Assembly: GCA_965203475.1 (NCBI GenBank)
Contig: OZ241890.1
Coordinates: 310,001-374,000 of the forward strand
Direction of reading: 5' to 3'
Length of the DNA: 64,000 bases
From: JABDMD01 sp965203475
GTDB lineage: Bacteria; Pseudomonadota; Gammaproteobacteria; UBA4575
Both the position numbers and the translations under genes were made by a program. The number at the start of each line of letters is the position of its first letter. The first letter of the stretch is position 1. Below are positions 54,058-62,029 of the stretch, piece after piece. The notes under the pieces were generated by a model. It had not been told where the DNA came from and ran no database searches. It worked only from the letters and a program-made list of their open reading frames with translations.

Positions 54058-54072
54058 TGAGAATGATTCGCA
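54058..54072. promoter_or_regulatory. Fur box between porin and DUF1461-like genes
   Basis: TGAGAAT-G-ATTCGCA: an inverted 7-1-7 repeat matching at 6 of 7 half-site positions, in the 217-base divergent gap. It could control the porin, the DUF1461-like gene, or both. Confidence 0.7.
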
Positions 54073-54182
54073 TTTATATATCTACCTTTGGATAGTTATC
54101 GATCAAAGCTGAGATTTAGTCTAGCGTGGTCTGGATGCTTTTCTTGAAGTTGTTACGATGAAAAAAATGTGAGGCGTATTTT

Positions 54183-54908
54183 ATGCAAACACGAAATTTT
54201 CTATGCAATATTTTCTTTTCAATGTGCTTATTTGTTGTGTGTTTTTATTTGTCATGGCAAATATCAGCAGTTAGTAATTTTTTATATCCAATTTGGTATG
54301 AAGTGTTGAATATAGAAGAAACTATTACTGTGTATGCACCTAAAAATAAAAATCGTGAAAATTTTCAACTCACCAGTAGACAAGAACAGCTTAGATTATT
54401 TTCAGAGATTGTAAATTCAATTCAAAATAATGGCGAAGGACTGGCGAAAATTACTTATAAGGATCCTTCAGGTAAAAAGATTGACACTTTGCTGACGAAA
54501 GCAGAAATCGTACACCTTCAAGATGTAGCGAAATTACTTCATGCGGTCATGTTTATCTCAATGGTTTGTGCTTTCATTATTGTAATTCTTATTTTTATAA
54601 TGCAACGCTTAAAAATACCTCTTGCTAGTCTTAAAAAAAATATTATTGGCGCAATACTTTCAATTATTTTAGTTGGTTCTGTGATTTTTTTTATAGGCTC
54701 AAAAAAGCTATTTTATTGGGCGCATGAATTGCTGTTTCCAGCGCAGCACCAGTGGTTTTTTTATTACGAGGATTCATTGATGAGCACTATGATGAAAGCA
54801 CCCCTATTGTTTGGGCCTATTGCTATCCAATTATTACTTCTAACCATTGTCATTTGGCTAGGTTTTTTTTATCTAATTCAAAAAAATATGAATTCACTGC
54901 CTGGCTAA
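54183..54908 (+). CDS. DUF1461-like integral membrane protein
   Basis: A 241-residue protein with four hydrophobic segments (about 8-28, 120-140, 150-172 and 208-232) and a long first periplasmic loop. 'LLTKAEIVHLQDVAKLL' and the topology resemble the DUF1461 (TIGR01906) family of uncharacterised membrane proteins. It is divergent from the porin and shares its upstream region with the Fur box, 110 bases before the ATG. The function is unknown. Confidence 0.75.
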   Translation: MQTRNFLCNIFFSMCLFVVCFYLSWQISAVSNFLYPIWYEVLNIEETITVYAPKNKNRENFQLTSRQEQLRLFSEIVNSIQNNGEGLAKITYKDPSGKKIDTLLTKAEIVHLQDVAKLLHAVMFISMVCAFIIVILIFIMQRLKIPLASLKKNIIGAILSIILVGSVIFFIGSKKLFYWAHELLFPAQHQWFFYYEDSLMSTMMKAPLLFGPIAIQLLLLTIVIWLGFFYLIQKNMNSLPG

Positions 54909-54959
54909 TTTAAAGCTAGCGGAGGAGTGCTTTATGTTTGCTTGGCAGTGAATTTAAGA

Positions 54960-54989
54960 AAGTGGAACAGTGCACGTACAATTCCACTT
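54960..54989. repeat. Inverted repeat between convergent genes
   Basis: AAGTGGAA (54960-54967) and TTCCACTT (54982-54989) form an 8-pair stem with a 14-base loop between the DUF1461-like gene and hemP. There is no U-tract, so it may be a weak terminator or a regulatory hairpin. Confidence 0.4.
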
Positions 54990-55062
54990 AGGGAGTAACC
55001 CAAACATGCGGAAATACTAAGGAAGTATAAGGAGTTCATAGTTAGGGCTACAAATCGCGAAT

Positions 55063-55233
55063 TCATTTTGTTAACAACAATTTATTATTTTTAGTAATTT
55101 GCAATGTATAATTTTCACCAGCATGTCTTAAGGTTATTTGTTTTCTACCTTTTAATATCTGTTCTACATGTAAGATATTTTTAATCTCCATCAATGTTGA
55201 AGTTTTCACTTTGCAAAATTTAGATGACTGCAT
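55063..55233 (-). CDS. hemP: Hemin uptake protein HemP
   Basis: A 56-residue protein read from the minus strand between 55233 (ATG) and 55063 (TGA). Its C-terminal half, 'ILKGRKQITLRHAGENYTLQ' followed by 'ITKNNKLLLTK', matches HemP/HmuP, whose signature is L-x-G-R...H.G..Y.L..T...KL.LTK. HemP proteins are small Fur-regulated factors needed for heme uptake gene expression in several Proteobacteria. It starts nine bases after a 90-residue gene that begins at a Fur-controlled promoter. No heme receptor or permease gene is adjacent. Confidence 0.88.
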   Translation of the reverse strand: MQSSKFCKVKTSTLMEIKNILHVEQILKGRKQITLRHAGENYTLQITKNNKLLLTK

Positions 55234-55242
55234 AAATGTATA

Positions 55243-55515
55243 TCAATGTAATACATGAACAGGCTTTAATACCTGAGTCCCTTGGTATTCAATGTAAATA
55301 CAAAAACATCCCTCGTAGTCATTAATGGTTCCGATTTGAGCGGTACCAGAATTTATTGCATGCAGCATATTCAATTCAGTATCACAAAATGCACGCGCGA
55401 CAACATCGATACGCTTAATTAAGGTCTGTTTTATTCTGTCGTACTCAGGTGGTTCGAAATTGATTAAATTACGATTAATCGTAACGGGTGTAGGGTTGTT
55501 CTCAGGGGTATCCAT
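55243..55515 (-). CDS. Small protein of unknown function upstream of hemP
   Basis: A 90-residue protein without signal peptide or membrane helix. It has a helical first half ('EYDRIKQTLIKRIDVVARAFC') and a beta-rich Cys-containing second half ('DYEGCFCIYIEYQGTQ'). No family is recognised. It is preceded by a promoter with an embedded Fur box and followed nine bases later by hemP, so it is very likely iron-regulated and linked to heme or iron use. Confidence 0.72.
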   Translation of the reverse strand: MDTPENNPTPVTINRNLINFEPPEYDRIKQTLIKRIDVVARAFCDTELNMLHAINSGTAQIGTINDYEGCFCIYIEYQGTQVLKPVHVLH

Positions 55516-55538
55516 AAAATAGGCTCAAAATAATCTTG

Positions 55539-55573
55539 TTGCAAATGATAACGATTCGCATTAAGATTTGCAA
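55539..55573. promoter_or_regulatory. Interlocking divergent promoters sharing a Fur box
   Basis: The Fur-type repeat TGATAAC-G-ATTCGCA (55546-55560) lies between two copies of TTGCAA. On the minus strand -35 TTGCAA (55573-55568), 17 bases, -10 TATCAT (55550-55545). On the plus strand -35 TTGCAA (55539-55544), 17 bases, -10 TAAGAT (55562-55567). The two promoters face and overlap each other, so one Fur dimer could shut both and the polymerases would compete. Confidence 0.65.
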
Positions 55574-55594
55574 TAAGTATTTCGAGGTATAGTA

Positions 55595-55924
55595 ATGTTT
55601 ACAGTAAATGCCTGGCTTGAACGTTCACACCCAAAGGTTGAACTTTGTGAAAGCCTTACCAATCGTAAGATTTTCAGTATTGAAGGAGAACGGCTAGAGG
55701 ATCTGGTACATTCTGGAGAAATTTCATTGGCCGATTTTGAAAATCCAGAAGAGACGCATAATCTAATACGTGAATTATTCCTGATTAGCCTTAAAAATTT
55801 TACAGCATCTTCTAAGCAGGTAGAACCAGAGCAAGCATCGATTATCTTTTTTCCTATACTCAATACACTTGCGCGTAAACAAAGTTATTTTTATAAGAAA
55901 GCCGAAGTGATCGCAATTTGTTAA
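55595..55924 (+). CDS. Small protein of unknown function divergent from hemP operon
   Basis: A 109-residue protein with no signal peptide. RBS GAGGT precedes the ATG. The sequence is mixed alpha/beta ('WLERSHPKVELCESLTNRKIF', 'THNLIRELFLISLKNF') and I recognise no family. It shares a Fur-box promoter region with the hemP unit and ends eight bases from the hemJ stop. An iron-related role is inferred from context only. Confidence 0.72.
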   Translation: MFTVNAWLERSHPKVELCESLTNRKIFSIEGERLEDLVHSGEISLADFENPEETHNLIRELFLISLKNFTASSKQVEPEQASIIFFPILNTLARKQSYFYKKAEVIAIC

Positions 55925-55932
55925 GACATTAA

Positions 55933-56352
55933 CTACAAAGGTTTCACAACCACTAAAATAACAATTGCAATTAATGCTAGAACTGGTGCTTCATTGAACC
56001 AACGATACCAAACATGACTATGTTTATTTTGGTCATGTTTAAATTGATTGACGAGCAGTCCACACCATAGGTGATAAACAACCAATGCCGCTACTAAAAT
56101 TAATTTGAGTAACAACCAGTTTGTATGCAGCATTCCTGGTAAATAACTCAGTAACCAAAAGCCAAATACAATCGTTAATATTCCGCCAGGTGTCATAATG
56201 CCAAAAAACAATTTGCGTTCCATGATTTTGAATCGATCAATACTGGCTTGATCGTCTGCCATGGCGTGGTATACAAATAAGCGTGGCAAATAAAACATGC
56301 CCGCAAACCAAGTCACCATAAAAATAATATGAAATGCTTTAACCCATAACAT
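55933..56352 (-). CDS. hemJ: Protoporphyrinogen IX oxidase HemJ
   Basis: HemJ oxidises protoporphyrinogen IX to protoporphyrin IX in heme synthesis at the inner membrane. The 139-residue protein has about four membrane helices and the family motifs 'VKAFHIIFMVTWFAGMFYLPRLFVYH', 'WLLLKLILVAALVVYH' and 'RWFNEAPVLAL', with the conserved His near residue 8. Together with hemL at 44-46 kb it places two heme-synthesis genes in this window. It is downstream of a ClC-type gene (24 bases). Confidence 0.93.
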   Translation of the reverse strand: MLWVKAFHIIFMVTWFAGMFYLPRLFVYHAMADDQASIDRFKIMERKLFFGIMTPGGILTIVFGFWLLSYLPGMLHTNWLLLKLILVAALVVYHLWCGLLVNQFKHDQNKHSHVWYRWFNEAPVLALIAIVILVVVKPL

Positions 56353-56376
56353 AATTATTACTCACTAATATCGTGC

Positions 56377-58131
56377 TTAAAGATTATAAGAACTTTTAAA
56401 TTTTTCTTTGGTTAAAACCCCATATATTTGCATTTTTCCTGGTGCGGTTTTGCTAGTAATACATAGTGCTTCGACCCCTTGATCGATAAACAATTCGCGT
56501 GCTTTTTCCACTGTCGCTCGCAGGTCAATTTGGCTAGTTTGTAATCGTTTGGCAGGTATTTCTAGTAAATTTATATTTGTGTCTTCTATAGACTCATCGT
56601 TTTCTGATAAATAATTACTTAAATCGGAAGAGGGTAGAATGGCCAGTGGTTCGCTTTCAAACACTACAATCCACTCTTTATTTCGGGCAATTAAATCAAC
56701 TGCCTGTTGTCTAGTAAGAATTTGTTCACTGCGTTTAATATTTGTACTCATTACATTGGCTACACCCACTCGCCTCAAGGCTTGTAACATTGGATCATGT
56801 CGGTAATCCATACCTCGCAATTGCATTAACATACGGTAAATTGATTTTTGCCCAAACAATTGGCTAGCTGTTAACTGTGCTGTAACAATCGCTAACATCC
56901 CAGGCAAGATAATGTTTGGATTACTAGTGCGTTCAAACACAGCAGTGAGTGCCGCTAATGGTGCATGCAAGGTGGCGCCAAACATGGCAGCCATTCCCAT
57001 CAAGGCATAGAAACCTGGAGAAGATGAGTTATCCGGGAAAAAATATTGCCCCATGATTCCGATAGTGCCACCTAAAGTTGCGCCAATCACCAAGGTAGGA
57101 CCAATCAAGCCAGCAGGCATACCTAATCCAACACTGCATGCAGTGGCAAATAATTTAGCAAAGAAAATCATTATTAATAGGGTGAGTCCAATGTTATCTA
57201 CCAGTGCATTGTTAACAGTATCATATCCAATTCCCATTATTTGTGGTGCAAACATAGCAAGTAAACCAGTGATGCTTCCTGCAATGATAAACCTTGTTTC
57301 GATTTTAAAGTTTTGTGAAAGTTGAAATGAAATTTTGGCTAGAGAAATAAATAAAAATGCTGCAAATCCAGTAATGATTCCGAGGAAAATTACATACGGG
57401 AGTTCCAATAAAGAAATTAATTGAAAATTTGGAACCGAAAATACAACTTCATGGCCGTATACAATTCTACTGACAGCAGTAGCACTGATTGCAGATAAAA
57501 TTACAGGCAAAAAGCTTGCAATAGAATATTCCATCATTACAACTTCCAAAGCGAAAATTACACCCGCAAGTGGAGTGTTAAATGAAGCGCCAATTGCAGC
57601 TGCTGTACCGCAAGCAACCAGTGTTCGGATTGTGTTATTCGGCAGCCGAAGTTTATGTCCCAATAAACTACTTGTAGCTGCACCTAAATGTATGGCAGGA
57701 CCTTCACGACCTAGAGATTGGCCTGAAATTAAAGCTATGGCTCCACCAACATACTGCAATATTAATGAACGTAATTTTAAATAGCCTTGATGAAAAGAAA
57801 GTCGCTCCATAACGTGTGATACACCCACCGTATAATCAGCCTTTGCTAAAAATCTGAAAAAAATTGCAATTAGAATGGCGCCCGCTATAGGCAAGACAAG
57901 TCTCATACTTGTTGATAGGCCTTCAAAATTTTCAGGATCGCCGTAGGGTAAGAAGGCGGTTTGAATAGATTCGATTAATAACCGAAAAGAAACGATAACA
58001 CCGCCGGTCATTAGACCCGCGATGGTGCCTAAGATGGCTAATTGTATTAAGGCATCGGGTCTTGAGGTACGAAGGCGTAAATTTTCGAGTGCTTTACGAA
58101 AATAAGTATGAAGAAATTGCGCCTTTCCCAT
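56377..58131 (-). CDS. ClC-family chloride channel/antiporter with CBS domains
   Basis: A 584-residue protein. The membrane part (about 1-430) has the selectivity motifs 'GREGPAIHLG' and 'GLGMPAGLIGPTLVIG', and 'GxFNTPLAG'-type sequence ('GASFNTPLAGVIFALEV'). The C-terminal 150 residues contain a CBS-type region ('SEQILTRQQAVDLIARNKEW' and 'DLRATVEKARELFIDQGVEAL'). The gating glutamate in GREGP is present, as in Cl/H antiporters. It is divergent from argC and followed by hemJ. Confidence 0.94.
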   Translation of the reverse strand: MGKAQFLHTYFRKALENLRLRTSRPDALIQLAILGTIAGLMTGGVIVSFRLLIESIQTAFLPYGDPENFEGLSTSMRLVLPIAGAILIAIFFRFLAKADYTVGVSHVMERLSFHQGYLKLRSLILQYVGGAIALISGQSLGREGPAIHLGAATSSLLGHKLRLPNNTIRTLVACGTAAAIGASFNTPLAGVIFALEVVMMEYSIASFLPVILSAISATAVSRIVYGHEVVFSVPNFQLISLLELPYVIFLGIITGFAAFLFISLAKISFQLSQNFKIETRFIIAGSITGLLAMFAPQIMGIGYDTVNNALVDNIGLTLLIMIFFAKLFATACSVGLGMPAGLIGPTLVIGATLGGTIGIMGQYFFPDNSSSPGFYALMGMAAMFGATLHAPLAALTAVFERTSNPNIILPGMLAIVTAQLTASQLFGQKSIYRMLMQLRGMDYRHDPMLQALRRVGVANVMSTNIKRSEQILTRQQAVDLIARNKEWIVVFESEPLAILPSSDLSNYLSENDESIEDTNINLLEIPAKRLQTSQIDLRATVEKARELFIDQGVEALCITSKTAPGKMQIYGVLTKEKFKSSYNL

Positions 58132-58231
58132 AACTAAAGATTATGACACAGCCATAAAATTGTGTGTTTTACTTTTGACAACAGGCGTTAACGAGTATGA
58201 TGCACGCGATTTAAATCCCAGGACTACAGTT

Positions 58232-59260
58232 ATGCTTTCAATCGGAATCGTTGGTGGAACCGGATATACCGGTGTTGAGTTATTGCGATTGTTGGCTGCT
58301 CACCCACAAGTGAACATTGAAATTGTCACATCTAGAAGTGAAGCTGGAAAATCGGTCGTACAGGTATTTCCTAATTTATTACCAGAACTGGGTCTTGTAT
58401 TTAGCAAACCGGAGTTGGGTGCACTGAAAAACTGTGAGTGTGTGTTTTTTGCAGCTCCAAATGGTACCGCCATGCATATGGTGCCTGAGTTATTGCAAGC
58501 GGGCGTGAAAATTATTGACCTGGCTGCAGACTTTAGAATTAAAGATGCTGCTACTTGGGCACATTGGTACAAGCAAAAACATGCTTGTCCTGAAGTTTTA
58601 TCTGAAACAATTTATGGACTGCCGGAAATTCATCGAGAAGAAATTAAAAATGCACAGCTAATTGCAAATCCTGGTTGCTACCCCACGGCAGTAATTTTGG
58701 GAGCTCTTCCAATCTTAGAAAAAGGAGTTGCATTTAAGCAATTAATCGCAGATGCAAAATCCGGGGTCAGTGGTGCAGGTCGTGCTGCTAATGTTCCGAC
58801 CTTATTTAGTGAAGCCGGTGAAAATTTCAAAGCTTACAATGTTGCAGCGCATCGCCATTGGCCAGAGATAAAACAAGAAATTGATGGAGTAGCCAATGCT
58901 TCAATTGACTTTACGTTTACACCACATTTGGTTCCCATGGTGCGAGGCATCTTTGCTACTTTATACATTACAAAGGTCGATGCGTCGGAAGATTTGGCAG
59001 CTCTATACAATCAACGATATGCAAATGAACCTTTTGTACATGTATTAGAAGATAATGTACTTCCAGAAACAAAGAATGTACGTGGGTCCAACCATTGCAT
59101 GATTTCCATCCAACGACCCGGCGATAGAGACACTGTGGTGGTGCTGTCTGTCATAGATAATTTAGTCAAAGGTGCCGCCGGCCAAGCCGTGCAAAACATG
59201 AATATTATGTTTAGTTTGGATGAACAAATGGGTCTCACACAAACGGGCATATATCCCTAA
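58232..59260 (+). CDS. argC: N-acetyl-gamma-glutamyl-phosphate reductase
   Basis: Third step of arginine biosynthesis, reducing acetylglutamyl phosphate with NADPH. The start is ATG 58232 (AGGA upstream); a longer frame from 58160 adds residues foreign to the family. The 342 residues have 'IGIVGGTGYTGVELLRLL', the catalytic 'ANPGCYPTAV', 'SGVSGAGR' and 'HRHWPEI'. Its stop shares a base with the next start, so argC and the coiled-coil gene are coupled. Confidence 0.96.
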   Translation: MLSIGIVGGTGYTGVELLRLLAAHPQVNIEIVTSRSEAGKSVVQVFPNLLPELGLVFSKPELGALKNCECVFFAAPNGTAMHMVPELLQAGVKIIDLAADFRIKDAATWAHWYKQKHACPEVLSETIYGLPEIHREEIKNAQLIANPGCYPTAVILGALPILEKGVAFKQLIADAKSGVSGAGRAANVPTLFSEAGENFKAYNVAAHRHWPEIKQEIDGVANASIDFTFTPHLVPMVRGIFATLYITKVDASEDLAALYNQRYANEPFVHVLEDNVLPETKNVRGSNHCMISIQRPGDRDTVVVLSVIDNLVKGAAGQAVQNMNIMFSLDEQMGLTQTGIYP

Positions 59261-59970
59261 TGCTTCAAAAAGGTACTTCTACGCTAACCACTGTCTTTTT
59301 AATTACGGTGCTACTGGTAGCCTCGAGTATTGCTTATTGGTTTGGTGCCAATGGATACCGCATTCCATTTACTTCGACAACGGATTTTCCTGAGACTAAA
59401 GATAAGGACGAGAAAATTCGATTATTGGAAAAATCGATTCGACAGTTGAAGCATGATGTCGCTTATATGGAGCGTTCTACTAAAGTTGAATTGGCTGCCG
59501 TAGAGGAGATGAAAAAAACATTACAAGAAAAAGATCTGGAGTTATTAAAACTCAATCAGGAATTGCATTTTTATCGCACTTTATATTCTTCAGACTCTAG
59601 TAGTTCTGCTATCAATGTAAAAGTATTCAATCTACAAAAAGATCTTGTAGCAGATAAATTTGTTTACGAGTTGGTATTAACCGGTGTACCTAAAAAAGAT
59701 AAGAAATCTTCAGGGGTAATTGGTTTAAGTGTTGATGGGGAGCAACAGGGAATTTTAAAACGCTTAGTGTTTGAAGATATCGAATATATCTCCGAAACCT
59801 CGTTGAAATTTTCATTTAAATATTTTCAAAAAATTTCCGGAAGTTTTTCCTTGCCAGAAGATTTTGAACCGAGTGAAGTACGCATAGAGTTATTGAAAGA
59901 TAATGCTAAAAAAGGGCCGATTGTGGTTAGCTACAACTGGGAAGATATATATAAGGAAAGTAACTCATAA
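59260..59970 (+). CDS. Membrane-anchored coiled-coil protein (DUF6776-like)
   Basis: A 236-residue protein with one N-terminal membrane helix (about 10-30), a coiled coil (about 48-105, 'KIRLLEKSIRQLKHDVAYME' and following) and a C-terminal beta-rich domain ('FVYELVLTGVPKKDK' and 'LKFSFKYFQKISGSF'). It resembles the DUF6776 family that sits between argC and bactofilin/erpA in many Gammaproteobacteria. Neighbourhood with bactofilin hints at an envelope or cell-shape role. Confidence 0.82.
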   Translation: MLQKGTSTLTTVFLITVLLVASSIAYWFGANGYRIPFTSTTDFPETKDKDEKIRLLEKSIRQLKHDVAYMERSTKVELAAVEEMKKTLQEKDLELLKLNQELHFYRTLYSSDSSSSAINVKVFNLQKDLVADKFVYELVLTGVPKKDKKSSGVIGLSVDGEQQGILKRLVFEDIEYISETSLKFSFKYFQKISGSFSLPEDFEPSEVRIELLKDNAKKGPIVVSYNWEDIYKESNS

Positions 59971-59980
59971 GGAAGTCCAA

Positions 59981-60361
59981 ATGGCCATCATGAAAAAAAT
60001 CAAAACTACTAAAATCGATACACTCGTGGGTCGTTATTCAAAAGTTGTGGGTGATATTTATTTTAGTGGAGGCTTACATATCGAAGGAAAAGTTGAAGGC
60101 AACATCGTCGCAGAAAATGATGATAAGGGAGTAGTTATTGTGAGTGAGTTAGGACTGGTTGAAGGAGAAATCCGTGGTCCTACCATTATTATCAATGGCA
60201 CCGTGAATGGTAATGTGTATGCCACTCAATCATTAGAACTTGCGGCAGGCGCCAAAATTAATGGTACGGTCTATTACAATTTGCTTGAAATGGCGGTAGG
60301 GGCTGAAGTAAATGGTAATCTGGTGCACCAGCAAGCTTCTGAACATAGCCCAGAAGAATGA
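59981..60361 (+). CDS. Bactofilin (polymer-forming cytoskeletal protein)
   Basis: A 126-residue bactofilin. The start is ATG 59981 with AAGGAAG upstream; a longer frame from 59903 is rejected. The core repeats give a beta-helix ('GLHIEGKVEGNIVAE', 'GLVEGEIRGPTIIINGTVNG', 'LELAAGAKINGTVYY', 'EMAVGAEVNGNLVH'). Bactofilins polymerise without nucleotide and organise cell-wall or pole functions. It lies ten bases after the coiled-coil gene. Confidence 0.95.
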   Translation: MAIMKKIKTTKIDTLVGRYSKVVGDIYFSGGLHIEGKVEGNIVAENDDKGVVIVSELGLVEGEIRGPTIIINGTVNGNVYATQSLELAAGAKINGTVYYNLLEMAVGAEVNGNLVHQQASEHSPEE

Positions 60362-60374
60362 ACCAAATCGGGGA

Positions 60375-60399
60375 ATAATTGACTAAAACACTAAGGTAA
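60375..60399 (+). promoter_or_regulatory. IscR type-1-like box in the erpA promoter
   Basis: A 25-base element begins ATAATTGACT and continues with AAAACACTAAGGTAA. It matches about 21 of 25 positions of the IscR type-1 consensus. It contains -35 TTGACT (60379-60384); -10 TAGTAT lies 18 bases on (60403-60408). The geometry mirrors the isc promoter at 8.77 kb. Confidence 0.7.
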
Positions 60400-60443
60400 T
60401 GTTAGTATATTAGAAATTTCTAAAATAGAAATGAGGAGTACTT

Positions 60444-60809
60444 ATGTCTGCAACTGAGACAGCACCTACAGCCCCACCTGTAACATTAGTATTTACCGAT
60501 GCAGCTGCAAATAAAGTTAAGCAGCTAATCGAAGAAGAAAAGAATGACAACTTGAAACTTCGTGTATTTGTCAGTGGCGGAGGATGTTCTGGCTTTCAAT
60601 ATGGATTTACCTTTGATGAAAATTTACAAGAAGGCGACACCTCGGTTGAAAACGGTGGTGTTACATTATTAGTGGACCCGATGAGTTATCAGTATTTAAT
60701 GGGTGCCGAAATTGATTACAGTGAAGGACTTGAAGGTGCACAATTTGTTATTCGTAATCCAAATGCACAAACCACGTGCGGATGTGGATCTTCTTTCTCG
60801 CCAGGTTAA
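60444..60809 (+). CDS. erpA: Iron-sulfur cluster insertion protein ErpA
   Basis: Essential A-type carrier delivering clusters to apoproteins. The 121 residues have a short variable N-terminus and the three cysteines Cys48, Cys112 and Cys114 ('GGGCSGFQYGF' and 'TTCGCGSSF'). RBS GAGGAG precedes the ATG. An IscR-type box overlaps the promoter and a strong terminator follows, so this is a single-gene unit tied to the Fe-S regulon. Confidence 0.96.
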   Translation: MSATETAPTAPPVTLVFTDAAANKVKQLIEEEKNDNLKLRVFVSGGGCSGFQYGFTFDENLQEGDTSVENGGVTLLVDPMSYQYLMGAEIDYSEGLEGAQFVIRNPNAQTTCGCGSSFSPG

Positions 60810-60839
60810 ATAACATAGAATAAAGTATGAATAAAAAAA

Positions 60840-60855
60840 GCGCTCCTATGAGCGC
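60840..60855. terminator. Rho-independent terminator after erpA
   Basis: GCGCTC (60840-60845), loop CTAT, GAGCGC (60850-60855), followed by T7 and preceded by A7. Confidence 0.92.
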
Positions 60856-60921
60856 TTTTTTTATTTTCGAATAAATAATTAAGATACAAATTCTGATCAT
60901 GCTTCATCTATAATAATAAAA

Positions 60922-61962
60922 ATGCAAAAGAAAGTTTCAGAAATAGTAAATGAGTTTTCTGATTGGAAACTATTTGCAAGCCAATCTGGTCCGGATAATG
61001 AAATAACAGGAATGCCGGATGTAAAAGAATGTGGTGCGGGTCATCTGGTATTTATTGAGTCTGAAGAGTTTGTTCATTATGCAAAAGAAAATGCTCCTGC
61101 AGCGATCATCACGAATGAAAAATTAGCCGAGCGGTTTAACGAATTACCGAATACAGCAGTCTTAGTTAGTAATAATGCAAAATTAGCACAGGCTTTATTA
61201 CGTCAGGCCTATGTGGACCATGATTATCGCGATAATGGTTGGCCACGTATACATAGTTCTTCAGTCATTCACGAATCCGTAAATCTTTCTAGCAATGTTA
61301 CGGTGGGTCCAGGTGCCGTAATTTCAAAAAATGTACGCGTTGGTGAAAACAGTATTGTGATGGCGAATGCCGTAATCGAAGAAAATGTTGAGATCGGCGC
61401 TGATACCATTATTCATCCAAATGTAACCATTAGTTACGATTGTGTCATTGGTGACCGATGCATTATTAAATCAGGTGCAAGCATTGGTATGGAAGGTTTT
61501 GGTTTTGCGCAAGATGCGCAACAAAAAAGTTATCGTGTTCCTCAATTAGGCAACGTTGTGATTGGGCATGATGTGGTCATTGGCTCTAATTGCACAATTG
61601 ATCGTGCCACATTCCATAGCACACAAATCGCGGATGGTTGCAAATTCGATACGTTGGTACATATTGCGCACAATGTGCAAATAGGTGAAGACTGTTTATT
61701 TGTTTCGCAATGTGGAATTGCAGGTTCTACCGTGTTAGGTAAACGTGTACGCTGTAGCGGTCAAACCGGTATGTTAGATCATTTAACGATTGCGGATGAT
61801 GTAACCTTTGTGCAACGCGCCGGTGTAATTAGCGATGTTAAAAAGCCTGGAATTTATGCAGGCCATCCCTTGCTGCCATTAAAAAAGTGGTTCAAAAATG
61901 CGGCTATCCTTAAACAACTCGAAGAATTAAAAAAAGCGATTGATGCGTTAAGCAAGAAGTAA
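60922..61962 (+). CDS. lpxD: UDP-3-O-acylglucosamine N-acyltransferase LpxD
   Basis: Third acyl step of lipid A synthesis. The 346-residue protein has the N-terminal uridine-binding domain (about 1-100) and a left-handed beta-helix with hexapeptide repeats, 'GFGFAQD', the 'TIDRATFHSTQIADG' region and 'VHIAHNVQIGED' with the catalytic His; 'GVISDVKKPGIYAGHPLLP' closes it. It is not in the canonical lpxD-fabZ-lpxA-lpxB cluster. lpxA is 24 kb away. Confidence 0.95.
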   Translation: MQKKVSEIVNEFSDWKLFASQSGPDNEITGMPDVKECGAGHLVFIESEEFVHYAKENAPAAIITNEKLAERFNELPNTAVLVSNNAKLAQALLRQAYVDHDYRDNGWPRIHSSSVIHESVNLSSNVTVGPGAVISKNVRVGENSIVMANAVIEENVEIGADTIIHPNVTISYDCVIGDRCIIKSGASIGMEGFGFAQDAQQKSYRVPQLGNVVIGHDVVIGSNCTIDRATFHSTQIADGCKFDTLVHIAHNVQIGEDCLFVSQCGIAGSTVLGKRVRCSGQTGMLDHLTIADDVTFVQRAGVISDVKKPGIYAGHPLLPLKKWFKNAAILKQLEELKKAIDALSKK

Positions 61963-62029
61963 CTATAAACAGAACTAGTTCAACATCACGTCTGCTCAAA
62001 AATTTCTTAGTCATGCACAATGAATGTAA

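Noticed and set aside
54931..54951. Good Shine-Dalgarno sequence (GGAGGAG) followed by an ATG with only five codons
   Set aside because: The frame stops after MFAWQ; too short to call a gene, and no larger frame uses it.
55561..55863. 100-codon minus-strand frame antisense to the 109-residue gene
   Set aside because: Lies opposite a frame with a good RBS and starts inside it; composition is that of a shadow.
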